NCBI RefSeq assembly: GCF_030523955.1
Contig: NZ_JAUNHL010000023.1
Location: 1 to 41,582 of the forward strand
Direction: 5' to 3'
Length of the DNA: 41,582 bases
From: Neisseria sp.
GTDB taxonomy: Bacteria; Pseudomonadota; Gammaproteobacteria; Burkholderiales; Neisseriaceae
This document shows positions 33,394-39,836 of this stretch, one piece after another. Position 1 is the first letter of the stretch, and each line of letters starts with the position of its first letter. Under the pieces are notes generated by a model. It ran no database searches and was not told where the DNA came from. It worked only from the letters and a program-made list of their open reading frames with translations. Position numbers and translations under genes: made by a program.

Positions 33394-34167
33394 ATGCTTA
33401 TAGCCGACCTGCGCCACCATATGAACTCCAACCTCACTGTAATGTACGGTGAGTTTATGGCTATTTGCGGGCCAAACTTACAGGCGGCATCTCTTTTATC
33501 CAATTTGTTTTGGTGGTTGGATGTGGCCGATAAAAAATATCCTGAACGGCAGGGTTGGATTTACAAAACGGCCGAACAGCTGGAAGCAGAAATCGGTCTG
33601 ACTCGGCGCGGGTATGAAAAAGCCAGAAAGATGTTACTCAATCTGGGAATCATCAAATATAAACGCGCCCAAGTACACGGCAAGATGTTTTGGGCAATCA
33701 ACCGTGAAAAACTATTCGAGCTAATCTACAAAGTGCGTGGCGAAACGCCGCCCGACTTCGAGAGCGAGTATTACTCCGATGCCGACGGCTTTATGCTCAA
33801 TAAATGGATTCCCGAAGATCTCTGGAATGCCTATCTGAAAATGCGCCATCAGAAGAATGGCCGCCACGTCTCTCAAGCATCGAAAAAAATCCTCTACAAC
33901 CAACTCAGCGAACTGCATAAGAAAAACATCAACCTGCGTCAGGTGATGGAAAAGGCCATTGCAGGCGGCTGGGGCGGTTTTTATCCGCCAAATAAGGACT
34001 ACAACGCTCCGTCGCAGAAACAAGATACCCAACGCGAAGCGGAAGCAATCTGGAGCGGTCTGAAAGCCGACATAAAGGCACGCGAAACCAAGCCGCCGGA
34101 CAAAAAAGACCCTGAAAATCCCGGGCGGAAATCAATCCTTCAATTTATCAAAAAATCAGACAAATAA
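33394..34167 (+). CDS. replication initiation-like protein (winged helix)
   Basis: The 257-residue product has an N-terminal winged-helix region (KTAEQLEAEIGLTRRGYEKA, about 65-84) preceded by an aromatic helix (LLSNLFWWLDVADK), as in phage or plasmid replication and DnaD/O-type proteins. The C-terminal half is basic and disordered from about residue 205. It lies immediately after cro, where lambda has its replication genes. GC content is higher than that of cro. I cannot identify the exact family. An in-frame ATG 30 bases later is an alternative start. Confidence 0.65.
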   Translation: MLIADLRHHMNSNLTVMYGEFMAICGPNLQAASLLSNLFWWLDVADKKYPERQGWIYKTAEQLEAEIGLTRRGYEKARKMLLNLGIIKYKRAQVHGKMFWAINREKLFELIYKVRGETPPDFESEYYSDADGFMLNKWIPEDLWNAYLKMRHQKNGRHVSQASKKILYNQLSELHKKNINLRQVMEKAIAGGWGGFYPPNKDYNAPSQKQDTQREAEAIWSGLKADIKARETKPPDKKDPENPGRKSILQFIKKSDK

Positions 34168-34212
34168 GCCCTGATGGCCTTGTTGCGTCTTCTGATCACC
34201 AAAACACCCCTC

Positions 34213-34280
34213 AAAGCCCGAATTTCCGGGCTTTTTTCTTATTTCCAACGGCCTTTGTACTGCATAGGCCGTTTTTTTTT
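34213..34280 (+). terminator. two tandem intrinsic terminators
   Basis: AAAGCCCG (34213-34220) with CGGGCTTT (34227-34234), followed by T-run to 34237. Then AACGGCCT (34247-34254) with AGGCCGTT (34265-34272), followed by T-run to 34280. They end the cro-replication transcript. Confidence 0.8.
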
Positions 34281-34306
34281 GGATGCTTATTTTCTGGCAG
34301 CACAAA

Positions 34307-34318
34307 TGCCTGTCTGAA
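34307..34318 (+). repeat. DNA uptake sequence (TG-wadDUS)
   Basis: A perfect host-dialect DUS lies after the replication gene, the only exact one to the right of the tRNA. It suggests that part of the mosaic has adapted to, or came from, the host lineage. Confidence 0.8.
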
Positions 34319-34391
34319 ACCGTTTATTCTGCTTATATTTTAAGCAAACTAGGTTAAAAATATTTATTCCGAAAACCTTTTAAAATCATAT

Positions 34392-34495
34392 CTTTGTACT
34401 TTTTGTACAAAGTACAATGCACAAAAATAACAAAGTACAATGTACGAAAACGCCAGATACTATATAAGAGACAGAGACCACTATCAGAGACCACT
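34392..34495. repeat. iteron-like repeats, candidate replication origin
   Basis: ACAAAGTACAATG occurs at 34407-34419 and 34430-34442, exactly 23 bp apart. CTTTGTAC at 34392-34399 is an inverted copy of the core. CAGAGACCACT is repeated at 34472-34482 and 34485-34495 (13 bp apart). The region is AT-rich and follows the replication gene. Confidence 0.5.
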
Positions 34496-34633
34496 TCATA
34501 CAATATAGACGGCGCGAGCGCCGAGCGATTATTTTTTCAGCAATCTTGTTTTTATTGTGGAGATAAGCGTTTAGCTTGACTGGCAGGTAAGATATTCACG
34601 TTTTGTGTGGATAGATTGGGGTTAGGTATATGA

Positions 34634-34672
34634 TTGACAGCATTTAATCATGTATCTACAATGTAGATACAT
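34634..34672 (+). promoter_or_regulatory. promoter and palindromic operator of the mazE gene
   Basis: TTGACA at 34634-34639, 17 bp and TACAAT at 34657-34662 form a strong promoter. A 23-bp perfect palindrome at 34650-34672 (arms ATGTATCTACA/TGTAGATACAT around one A) covers the -10. This fits autorepression by an AbrB-type antitoxin complex. Confidence 0.75.
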
Positions 34673-34697
34673 AAATTACTCTAAAAGGATGCTTGCG

Positions 34698-34940
34698 ATG
34701 AAATTACAAAAATGGGGAAACAGCGCGGCGGTGCGCTTTCCCAAAGAGATTATCAGCCAGCTCGGATTGGAAATCGGCGATGAACTGGAAACTGAAATAC
34801 AAGGGCAGACGATTGTGATTAAAGCGGCCAAACGCCCGAAGTACAAACTGTCTGACCTGCTCGCAGAAATGCCCGATGGTATCCCCCGTGTCGAGGGCTG
34901 GGATAAAATGTCCGATATTGGCATGGAGGTGGCGAAATAA
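34698..34940 (+). CDS. mazE: MazE-family antitoxin
   Basis: The 80-residue protein has the AbrB/MazE swapped-hairpin N-terminus (LQKWGNSAAVRFPKEI, then LGLEIGDELETEI) and a toxin-wrapping C-terminal tail (LSDLLAEMPDGIPRVEGWDK). The ATG at 34698 is preceded by AAAGGA. An upstream in-frame frame opening at 34650 runs through the operator and is rejected. The stop overlaps the ATG of the mazF remnant by one base, the typical coupled layout. Since the toxin is deleted, it is now an orphan antitoxin. Confidence 0.85.
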   Translation: MKLQKWGNSAAVRFPKEIISQLGLEIGDELETEIQGQTIVIKAAKRPKYKLSDLLAEMPDGIPRVEGWDKMSDIGMEVAK

Positions 34941-35031
34941 TGTATGTCCCGGACAAGGGCAGGCATCGGCGGCACGCCGTATACTTTCTACATTGCTTGG
35001 AGCTAGTTTTAAAGGCCGTCTGAAAGCATAA
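34940..35031 (+). pseudogene. mazF toxin remnant with large internal deletion
   Basis: The ATG at 34940 overlaps the mazE stop. The first codons read MYVPDKG, the usual MazF/PemK start, but then unrelated codons follow. In another frame, RRILSTLLGASF before the TAA at 35029 looks like a MazF C-terminus. Some 90 residues of toxin core are missing between the two ends, so no active toxin can be made. Confidence 0.6.
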
Positions 35032-35051
35032 TTTCCGCTTTCAGACGGCCT
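35013..35051. terminator. inverted AG-DUS pair terminator
   Basis: AGGCCGTCTGAA at 35013-35024 and its reverse at 35040-35051. It serves the rightward mazE transcript and the leftward HTH gene ending at 35055. Its left copy is embedded in the mazF remnant. Confidence 0.85.
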
Positions 35052-35054
35052 TTG

Positions 35055-35390
35055 TTAAATATAATCATCGAGGTTGAATTCTTCATTTTTCCATCCTGAT
35101 GAAGATTGATCGGTATTGCCGCCGGGGGAGGATGGCCTTTCTCCAGCTGGGGAGATTTTTGTTTGTACCTTTTTTTGAGGTGTCTTTTTATCAGATCGGT
35201 TACGGATAAACCAGTTCAACGTTGTCATTCCGACGACAACGTCATTCATTTTCAGGAAATCCAAGATCTGCTGTTGTGTATAGCCATGTGTTTTTAGTAA
35301 CAGGATGTCATCTTGAAACGGATCCAGTTTTGATTTTCTACCGGTTTGGTTTTCCTTTTTCATGAACTCTTGTGCAGATATTTTAGCCAT
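35055..35390 (-). CDS. small HTH DNA-binding protein, StbA-like in layout
   Basis: The 111-residue protein has a basic N-terminus (TGRKSKLDPFQDD), one helix-turn-helix at about 26-66 (THGYTQQQILDFLKMNDVVV then TTLNWFIRNR), a disordered proline/serine linker and a short acidic tail (NEEFNLDDYI). This is the layout of plasmid StbA and TraK-type DNA-binding proteins. Its start codon sits 10 bases from a roughly 320-bp array of helically phased ATCTA-like sites, strongly suggesting that it binds them and controls its own promoter. StbA of R388 likewise binds 11-bp-spaced repeats beside its own gene and secures plasmid segregation. The assignment is an inference. Confidence 0.55.
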   Translation of the reverse strand: MAKISAQEFMKKENQTGRKSKLDPFQDDILLLKTHGYTQQQILDFLKMNDVVVGMTTLNWFIRNRSDKKTPQKKVQTKISPAGERPSSPGGNTDQSSSGWKNEEFNLDDYI

Positions 35391-35400
35391 TTAAAATCCA

Positions 35401-35722
35401 ATCTATTAATATCTATAAAAATCTATTAAAAACATATTTATAACTATTATAGACTAAAAGCATCTATTTGTATCTATAAATAATCCAAATTAAATCCAAA
35501 TAAATAACAATAAATATCTAATATAAACAATATAAATCTATATTAATAAATTTACCATCTATATATATCTACCAAATAACTATATAATTAACCATATATT
35601 ATCTATATATATCAACATAGTATCAATAATTAACAGCTTAAAATCGAATATAAATCCAATTATTATCTAATATAATCTATTTATATCTACTAATATCAAT
35701 CAAAAATCTATCGTTATATCTC
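35401..35722. repeat. helically phased array of ATCTA-like pentamers (candidate partition site)
   Basis: ATCTA begins at 35401, 35411, 35421, 35462, 35472, 35516, 35536, 35557, 35567, 35601, 35665, 35675, 35685 and 35706. ATCCA begins at 35483, 35494 and 35654; ATCAA at 35611, 35622 and 35695; ATCGA at 35643; ATCTC at 35718. Weaker forms fill the gaps at 35431, 35442, 35452, 35506, 35526, 35578, 35590 and 35632. Thirty units, all in one orientation, are spaced 10-12 bp (mean about 10.6), with one slot empty near 35546. The stretch is over 80% A+T and has no gene. Confidence 0.85.
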
Positions 35723-35744
35723 AAAATAAAAAGGCAACTTCTCC

Positions 35745-35756
35745 GTACGCGCGTAC
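35745..35756. repeat. 12-bp perfect GC-rich palindrome next to the array
   Basis: GTACGCGCGTAC lies 23 bases after the AT-rich array and contrasts sharply with it. A second small palindrome, GGCAC-GAG-GTGCC, lies at 35821-35833. They may mark a protein site or the array boundary. Confidence 0.45.
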
Positions 35757-35886
35757 CTCCTTCTTGCTTTTTAACGAAAAATCAGCCCAATACAACCATT
35801 ATTAAACTAAACGCAGGATAGGCACGAGGTGCCAAAAAACGCCCTAGGGTCTGTCGACATTCAAGTTTTCAGTGTATCCTATCCAC

Positions 35887-36255
35887 ATGACCAGATATAT
35901 TCTTACCGATGCACAGTGGGCAAAAATTGAGCCTTTATGCCAAGGAAAAGTTGGCGATGCCGGCCGAACCGCTGTCGATAACCGATTATTTATAGAAGCC
36001 ATACTATGGATTATCCGTACCGGCAGTCCTTGGCGCGATCTGCCCGAAGAGTTCGGTAATTGGAAAAGTATCCACAAACGCTACCGCAGATGGGTCTTGG
36101 CCGACCGTTTTCATCATATTTTTGAAGAACTGAACCGTGATCTCGATATGGAGTATGTCATGATTGACGGCACAATCATCAAAGTTCACCGCCACGGTCA
36201 GGGTGCAAAAGGGGGACTCGAAATCAGGCCATCGGCCAATCCAAAGGCGGGATGA
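35887..36255 (+). CDS. IS5-family transposase, N-terminal part (ORF A)
   Basis: This 122-residue frame starts at MTRYILTDAQWAKIEPL, the usual beginning of IS427-group transposases. It contains the helix-turn-helix region (WRDLPEEFGNWKSIHKRYRR) and the first catalytic aspartate in VMIDGTIIKVHRH. The frame ends just after GAKGG. Slipping back one base at the G-run continues into the ORF B sequence TRNQAIGQSKGG, restoring the family consensus. An in-frame ATG at 35872 is less likely as a start. Confidence 0.85.
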   Translation: MTRYILTDAQWAKIEPLCQGKVGDAGRTAVDNRLFIEAILWIIRTGSPWRDLPEEFGNWKSIHKRYRRWVLADRFHHIFEELNRDLDMEYVMIDGTIIKVHRHGQGAKGGLEIRPSANPKAG

Positions 36256-36638
36256 CGACCAAGATTTTGGCTATGGTGGATGCTTTAGGGAACCTGATTG
36301 ATTTCAAACTAATGCCTGGTCAGCGCAATGATATTTGCGGCGTAGAGCCGCTGATTAAAGACAAGGAATTTGATGCTTTGTTGGCGGATAAAGCCTTTGA
36401 TGCCGACTGGCTGGTCGAAGAGCTGACCGAAAGGGGGAGTAAGGTGGTTATTCCGCCGCGTAACAACCGTAAATCCCAGCGGGAACACGACAAGATGATG
36501 TATTGCTGGCGGCATTTGATTGAGAACTTTTTTTGCAAACTCAAAGAATTCAAGAAGATTGCGATGCGCGCAGAAAAAACCGACCAATCTTTTGCTGCCA
36601 ATATTTACCTTGCGGCTGCCGTATTGAAATTAAGGTAA
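36252..36638 (+). CDS. IS5-family transposase, C-terminal part (ORF B)
   Basis: The 128-residue frame carries the rest of the DDE catalytic triad: the second aspartate in LLADKAFDADW and the glutamate in HLIENFFCKLKEFK with the following Y/R-type context KIAMRAEKT. It overlaps ORF A by 4 bases in the -1 frame. Expression is probably as an A-B fusion by programmed frameshifting rather than from its own ATG. No inactivating change is seen. Confidence 0.85.
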   Translation: MTTKILAMVDALGNLIDFKLMPGQRNDICGVEPLIKDKEFDALLADKAFDADWLVEELTERGSKVVIPPRNNRKSQREHDKMMYCWRHLIENFFCKLKEFKKIAMRAEKTDQSFAANIYLAAAVLKLR

Positions 36639-36658
36639 ACTTGAATGTCGGCAGACCC

Positions 36659-36719
36659 TAAAGGCGTTTTAAAAATTCCGCCCAAAGGCGGAAACGCCGC
36701 GAAAGCGGCTGTCCCATAA
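36659..36719. other. IS flank with small hairpins
   Basis: The right half of the interrupted hairpin (GGCGTTTT) is followed by TTCCGCC/GGCGGAA (36676-36692) and GCCGC/GCGGC (36696-36709). No gene. Confidence 0.4.
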
Positions 36720-36945
36720 ACAACCATCGGGGGCGGTAGCCGCCGCGTTGTTTCCTGATGTCTAAATTTCAAAGCGCCAAAAGTCCAGACCAAGACGAGT
36801 GTCTTTGCACGTCTTCCACCTTTTCCACCACGCCATAGGGGCGCACCGGACAAAGATGAAAGCCGCACAAAGCCAGTCTGGACTTTTGGCGCTTTGAAAT
36901 TCTTCACGACATCACAACGCGGCGGCTACCGCCCCCGATGGTTGT
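36720..36945. repeat. 226-bp long inverted repeat
   Basis: Arm segment 36720-36751 is a perfect 32-bp inverse of 36914-36945, and 36765-36790 is a perfect 26-bp inverse of 36876-36901. They are separated by short unmatched stretches. The central loop (36791-36875, 85 bp) has its own AAGACG/CGTCTT hairpin. No credible gene lies in it. It can extrude as a large cruciform or fold as a long RNA hairpin. Confidence 0.9.
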
Positions 36946-36986
36946 AAAGCATTGTTATTAATTTTGCATAAGAAATGGAGTGAATT

Positions 36987-37382
36987 ATGGGACTGGATAT
37001 GTACGGCTACACGATGCGCACGGAGTTTGCGGGAAGCAGACAAACCGATGTTATGCCGACCACCGAAGAAGAGCGCGAGCAGGCACAGATAACCGATATT
37101 GCCTACTGGCGGAAATTCAACCACCTGCACGGATGGATGGAAAATCTCTATCGGGAAAAAGGCGGGGTTGAGGTATTCAACTGCCGCACCGTCAGGTTGG
37201 AACTTGACGACTTGGAACGGCTTGAACAGGCATTGGAGAACAACGAGCTGGAACATACGCCGGGCTTTTTCTTCGGCGGTAAGGAGATATATCCCAAGGA
37301 TATAGAGGAAACCAAGAAATTCATTGTCGCCGCCCGCGCGGCTTTGGCGAACGGCTTGGCCGTCTTTTACTACAGTTGGTAG
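36987..37382 (+). CDS. phage/plasmid-type conserved hypothetical protein (MGLDMY family)
   Basis: The 131-residue protein begins MGLDMYGYTM and contains AYWRKFNHLHGWMEN and GFFFGG. These are marks of a widespread phage and plasmid protein family whose function is not established. It has been mislabelled as phosphoglycerate kinase in some databases. No membrane segment or signal. The ATG follows AGAAATGGAGTG. It starts the rightward accessory operon (36987-39081). Confidence 0.7.
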   Translation: MGLDMYGYTMRTEFAGSRQTDVMPTTEEEREQAQITDIAYWRKFNHLHGWMENLYREKGGVEVFNCRTVRLELDDLERLEQALENNELEHTPGFFFGGKEIYPKDIEETKKFIVAARAALANGLAVFYYSW

Positions 37383-37451
37383 TAATCAATTCTAACCCTG
37401 ATTCGGACGGCCTGAACAGGCCGCCCGAATAACAACAAAGGAAAAGACGAA

Positions 37452-38216
37452 ATGGGAAATATCCATCATGAATTAGTCAAAGGTTTCCAATCTTTCGGGG
37501 CGGCTTACCGCGTAGCCGACGTATTCAGGGATTTTGTCGAGTTGGCGGCCATTGCCTTAATCAACCAATACGCATTTGATACAGAGTGGGAGCAACGGGA
37601 AAGCCGCTATCACGAAATACGCCGAAAATACCCCGAAGCGGTTTTCAGTCTTTTCCCCGAAATGCTGGGCTTATTGGTGATTGCCATAAGCAATGCACAG
37701 AAACAGGGGGAGTTTGATGATTTTTTAGGCCGCCTGTATATGGATTTGGGGCTAGGCAACGAAAACAGAGGGCAGTTTTTTACGCCGTACAGCATAAGCA
37801 AATTAATGGCTGCTTTGGGCGGTTTGGATGTAGCTGAGAAGCTGAAAACGGAAAAGTTCGTCAGTGTTTTAGAGCCTGCGTGTGGCAGCGGTGCGAATCT
37901 GATTGCTTTTGCCGAGCATGTGCGGGAGGCGGGCTATACGCCGTCGCAGAGAATGGCAGCGCTAGGCGTGGACATCGATATTTTATGCGTGCAGATGTGT
38001 TTTATCCAATGCCAACTTTACGGCATTCCCGCAAAAATCGTACACGGTGACAGCCTAACCCGTGAATTTTGGTCAGCGTGGTGTACTTCAGATTGGATAT
38101 TGGGCGGTATTGCTCAAGCTATGGAGGAAAAAATCGCCGCCGAACGCGGCGGAGAAACAGCGGCGGCCGTACCGGCCGAACTCATCACGCTTGAGGAACA
38201 GCTTGTTTTATTTTGA
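37452..38216 (+). CDS. N-6 DNA methylase-like protein lacking the catalytic NPPF/Y motif
   Basis: The 254-residue protein has the type I HsdM-like features FFTP (109-112), the SAM-binding motif I EPACGSG (141-147), and aspartates at 174 and 176. After the HGD at 198-200, where (N/D)PP(Y/F) should follow, it reads SLTREFWSAWCTSDWILGGI and no such motif appears. This short, motif IV-less form resembles plasmid-encoded N-6 methylase-like proteins. It may be non-catalytic, perhaps an anti-restriction or DNA-binding factor. The ATG has AAAGGAAAAG upstream. Confidence 0.75.
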   Translation: MGNIHHELVKGFQSFGAAYRVADVFRDFVELAAIALINQYAFDTEWEQRESRYHEIRRKYPEAVFSLFPEMLGLLVIAISNAQKQGEFDDFLGRLYMDLGLGNENRGQFFTPYSISKLMAALGGLDVAEKLKTEKFVSVLEPACGSGANLIAFAEHVREAGYTPSQRMAALGVDIDILCVQMCFIQCQLYGIPAKIVHGDSLTREFWSAWCTSDWILGGIAQAMEEKIAAERGGETAAAVPAELITLEEQLVLF

Positions 38217-38276
38217 CGGTTTCGGACGGCCGTCGAGCCGTCTGAAACCACCAGAAAAAATGACCGGAGTGGAACA

Positions 38277-38624
38277 ATGAAAAATCAGTTTATGCAAAAA
38301 GTAGTCTGCTACCGCTTTAGCGATACCGCCGCCGCCGAGCCGCCGACGAACTGCTATGCGGCGCGTTTAATGGAAAAGGTGAACAGCGGCGGCTGTCTGA
38401 ATCGTGAAGATAAAAACTATATAACCCGAGCCGTGAGAAACAACAGCTTTTCACGGCGCGGCATACCCGTGATGGGATGGATGTTTGATTTTTCGCCCGT
38501 GCTTAAGCGTTATCTGTTTAGCCAATACGGACAATGGTACGAACTTTGCGCGGCAGATAAAACCGCTTTGCGCCATGCGGTTTACGGGCGCATTCATGAA
38601 ATTGTCGAAATAGGGAGAATCTGA
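38277..38624 (+). CDS. hypothetical protein of the accessory operon
   Basis: The 115-residue product is basic and rich in aromatic residues (MGWMFDFSPVLKRYLFSQYG), with no signal peptide or domain recognised. GGAGTGGAACA precedes the ATG, a good ribosome binding site. It lies one base upstream of the next gene, indicating one transcript and coupled translation. A DUS core (GCCGTCTGAA, 38237-38246) lies in the gap before it. Confidence 0.6.
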   Translation: MKNQFMQKVVCYRFSDTAAAEPPTNCYAARLMEKVNSGGCLNREDKNYITRAVRNNSFSRRGIPVMGWMFDFSPVLKRYLFSQYGQWYELCAADKTALRHAVYGRIHEIVEIGRI

Positions 38625-38625
38625 A

Positions 38626-39081
38626 ATGAAATATCATTTTGAATACGACGCGAAAGGCCGCCGCTTGTTTGTAGCTGAATTGGATGAAGAACTGGATAAC
38701 ATCGATGCCAGTGATGAAGAAATTGTAGACTGTACGGGAGAATGTTTTCAGGACATGACTGTTATTTTTGATGTAGACCGATATATAAACTTGTATCAGG
38801 CTTTAAGGGGATTGATGAAGATTGAACGGGAATTTGGAATAGTACAGATGACAGCCACCATTCGAAGTATTAGCGGTTCGCTTGAATTTGCTTTAATCGG
38901 GTGCTGTGTTGAAGTTTATTCGTTTGGCAATTTGGACATTACCGCCAAATGGTTTTGGCAAAATACCCCGGTTGATTTTAGTGTGGTTTTGGATTTTCCG
39001 GCTGATTTTTATATTGACCCTGCGGCATGGTTCGAGCGTGAAATGGAAAAAATGGGGGTACAGCCTTATGTCAAACTTTAA
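38626..39081 (+). CDS. hypothetical protein of the accessory operon
   Basis: The 151-residue product is acidic, with a mixed alpha/beta pattern and no membrane segment. It includes EIVDCTGECFQDMTVIFDVD and an aromatic C-terminal part (FPADFYIDPAAWFEREMEKM). I do not recognise it. It starts directly after the previous gene, with GGGAGAA upstream. It is the last gene of the rightward run before a small stem-loop and the IS630-type element. Confidence 0.6.
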   Translation: MKYHFEYDAKGRRLFVAELDEELDNIDASDEEIVDCTGECFQDMTVIFDVDRYINLYQALRGLMKIEREFGIVQMTATIRSISGSLEFALIGCCVEVYSFGNLDITAKWFWQNTPVDFSVVLDFPADFYIDPAAWFEREMEKMGVQPYVKL

Positions 39082-39088
39082 GCTTTGC

Positions 39089-39151
39089 TGGAAAATGCGT
39101 TCCAAATCGGAGCCAAACCCTAAAAAGTTGCATAAATGCAACGCATTTCCA
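39089..39151 (+). terminator. nested hairpins after the accessory operon
   Basis: TGGAAAATGCGTT (39089-39101) pairs imperfectly with AACGCATTTCCA (39140-39151). Inside, GTTGCAT/ATGCAAC (39127-39142) forms a perfect 7-bp hairpin. The T-run is weak, so termination is uncertain. Confidence 0.4.
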
Positions 39152-39236
39152 AAATTTAAAGAGAAAATATATTTATGATATGGGTGTTTTTAATATGAAA
39201 AATCAATTAAAAATAGAGGATTTTAGGGCGTTATAG

Positions 39237-39836
39237 TCAATTAAAATAAGAACCCCGTAGCAATGCAGTCATAAAATCCCCCGCGGCAGGTAAAACTTTC
39301 CGCAAATGCTTTTTAATATTCGCCCATACCTGTTCAATCGGATTAAGCTCGGGTGAATAAGGAGCAAGGGGCAATACTTTATGTCCCTGCTTCTGCGCCA
39401 TTTCAGTCAAAACCGCCATACGGTGGAAACGGGCATTGTCCATAATGATGACGGATTTCTCCGTCAGTTCGGGCAGCAGCATTTGCTCAAACCATGCTTC
39501 GAACAGGCTGCCGTCCATGGTGCCGCAATAGGTCATGGGTGCAATCAGGCTGCCTTTACCTTGGATTTGTGCCGCAACCAATGAAATACGTTGGTATTTT
39601 CTGCCGCTGATTTGTGCTTTGACGGGTACGCCTTTTTTCGAGTAAGCGTAAGGGCGGTAAAAAAAGGTGTCGAACCCTGTTTCATCAAGAAAAACTGCTT
39701 GATAGTCAGTATATTGGCTCAATGCTTGTTGATAAGCGGCTACTTGTTCGGGCTTTTGTTCTTTGTATGTGGTGGTCTTTTTTTTCGTGTGATGCCCATG
39801 ACTTTGAGCAGGTAGCTGACATTTGGGGCGCTGCAC
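39237..39836 (-). CDS. IS630-family transposase, catalytic part
   Basis: The 199-residue frame holds the DDE superfamily core: VFLDETGFDTFFYRPYAYSK with the first aspartate, VIIMDNARFH with the second, and LPLAPYSPELNPIEQVWAN with the final acidic residue. The real product probably joins the preceding frame by a -1 slip on the A8 run, entering near KKKTTTYKEQ. Residues before that point are probably untranslated in this frame. No damaging mutation is seen. Confidence 0.88.
   Translation of the reverse strand: MQRPKCQLPAQSHGHHTKKKTTTYKEQKPEQVAAYQQALSQYTDYQAVFLDETGFDTFFYRPYAYSKKGVPVKAQISGRKYQRISLVAAQIQGKGSLIAPMTYCGTMDGSLFEAWFEQMLLPELTEKSVIIMDNARFHRMAVLTEMAQKQGHKVLPLAPYSPELNPIEQVWANIKKHLRKVLPAAGDFMTALLRGSYFN

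Larger units (their letters stand above)
35847..36658 (+). mobile_element. IS5-family insertion sequence (IS427-like), complete
   Basis: The 812-bp element has 22-bp terminal inverted repeats with one mismatch, starting GGGTCTGTCGACATT on the left and ending with the inverse of GGGTCTGCCGACATT on the right. TA flanks both ends as a likely target duplication. It holds two overlapping reading frames joined by a probable -1 frameshift at AAAAGGGGG (36207-36215). Flanks AAAACGCC (35836-35843) and GGCGTTTT (36663-36670) show that it entered the loop of a hairpin. Confidence 0.9.

Noticed and set aside
34394-34579. 61-residue frame over the iteron-like repeats
   Set aside because: It is made of the repeats themselves, has no ribosome binding site and no recognisable protein pattern.
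35401-35722. CRISPR array interpretation of the AT-rich repeats
   Set aside because: Units are only about 10.6 bp apart with a 5-bp motif. There are no 25-40 bp repeats and spacers, and no cas genes.
36605-36907. 100-residue minus-strand frame
   Set aside because: It spans the IS end and the long inverted repeat, so it is a chance frame.
36720-36945. Integron attC site interpretation of the long inverted repeat
   Set aside because: The arms are too long and too perfect, the core GTTRRRY/RYYYAAC boxes are not in place, and no integron integrase or cassette is nearby.
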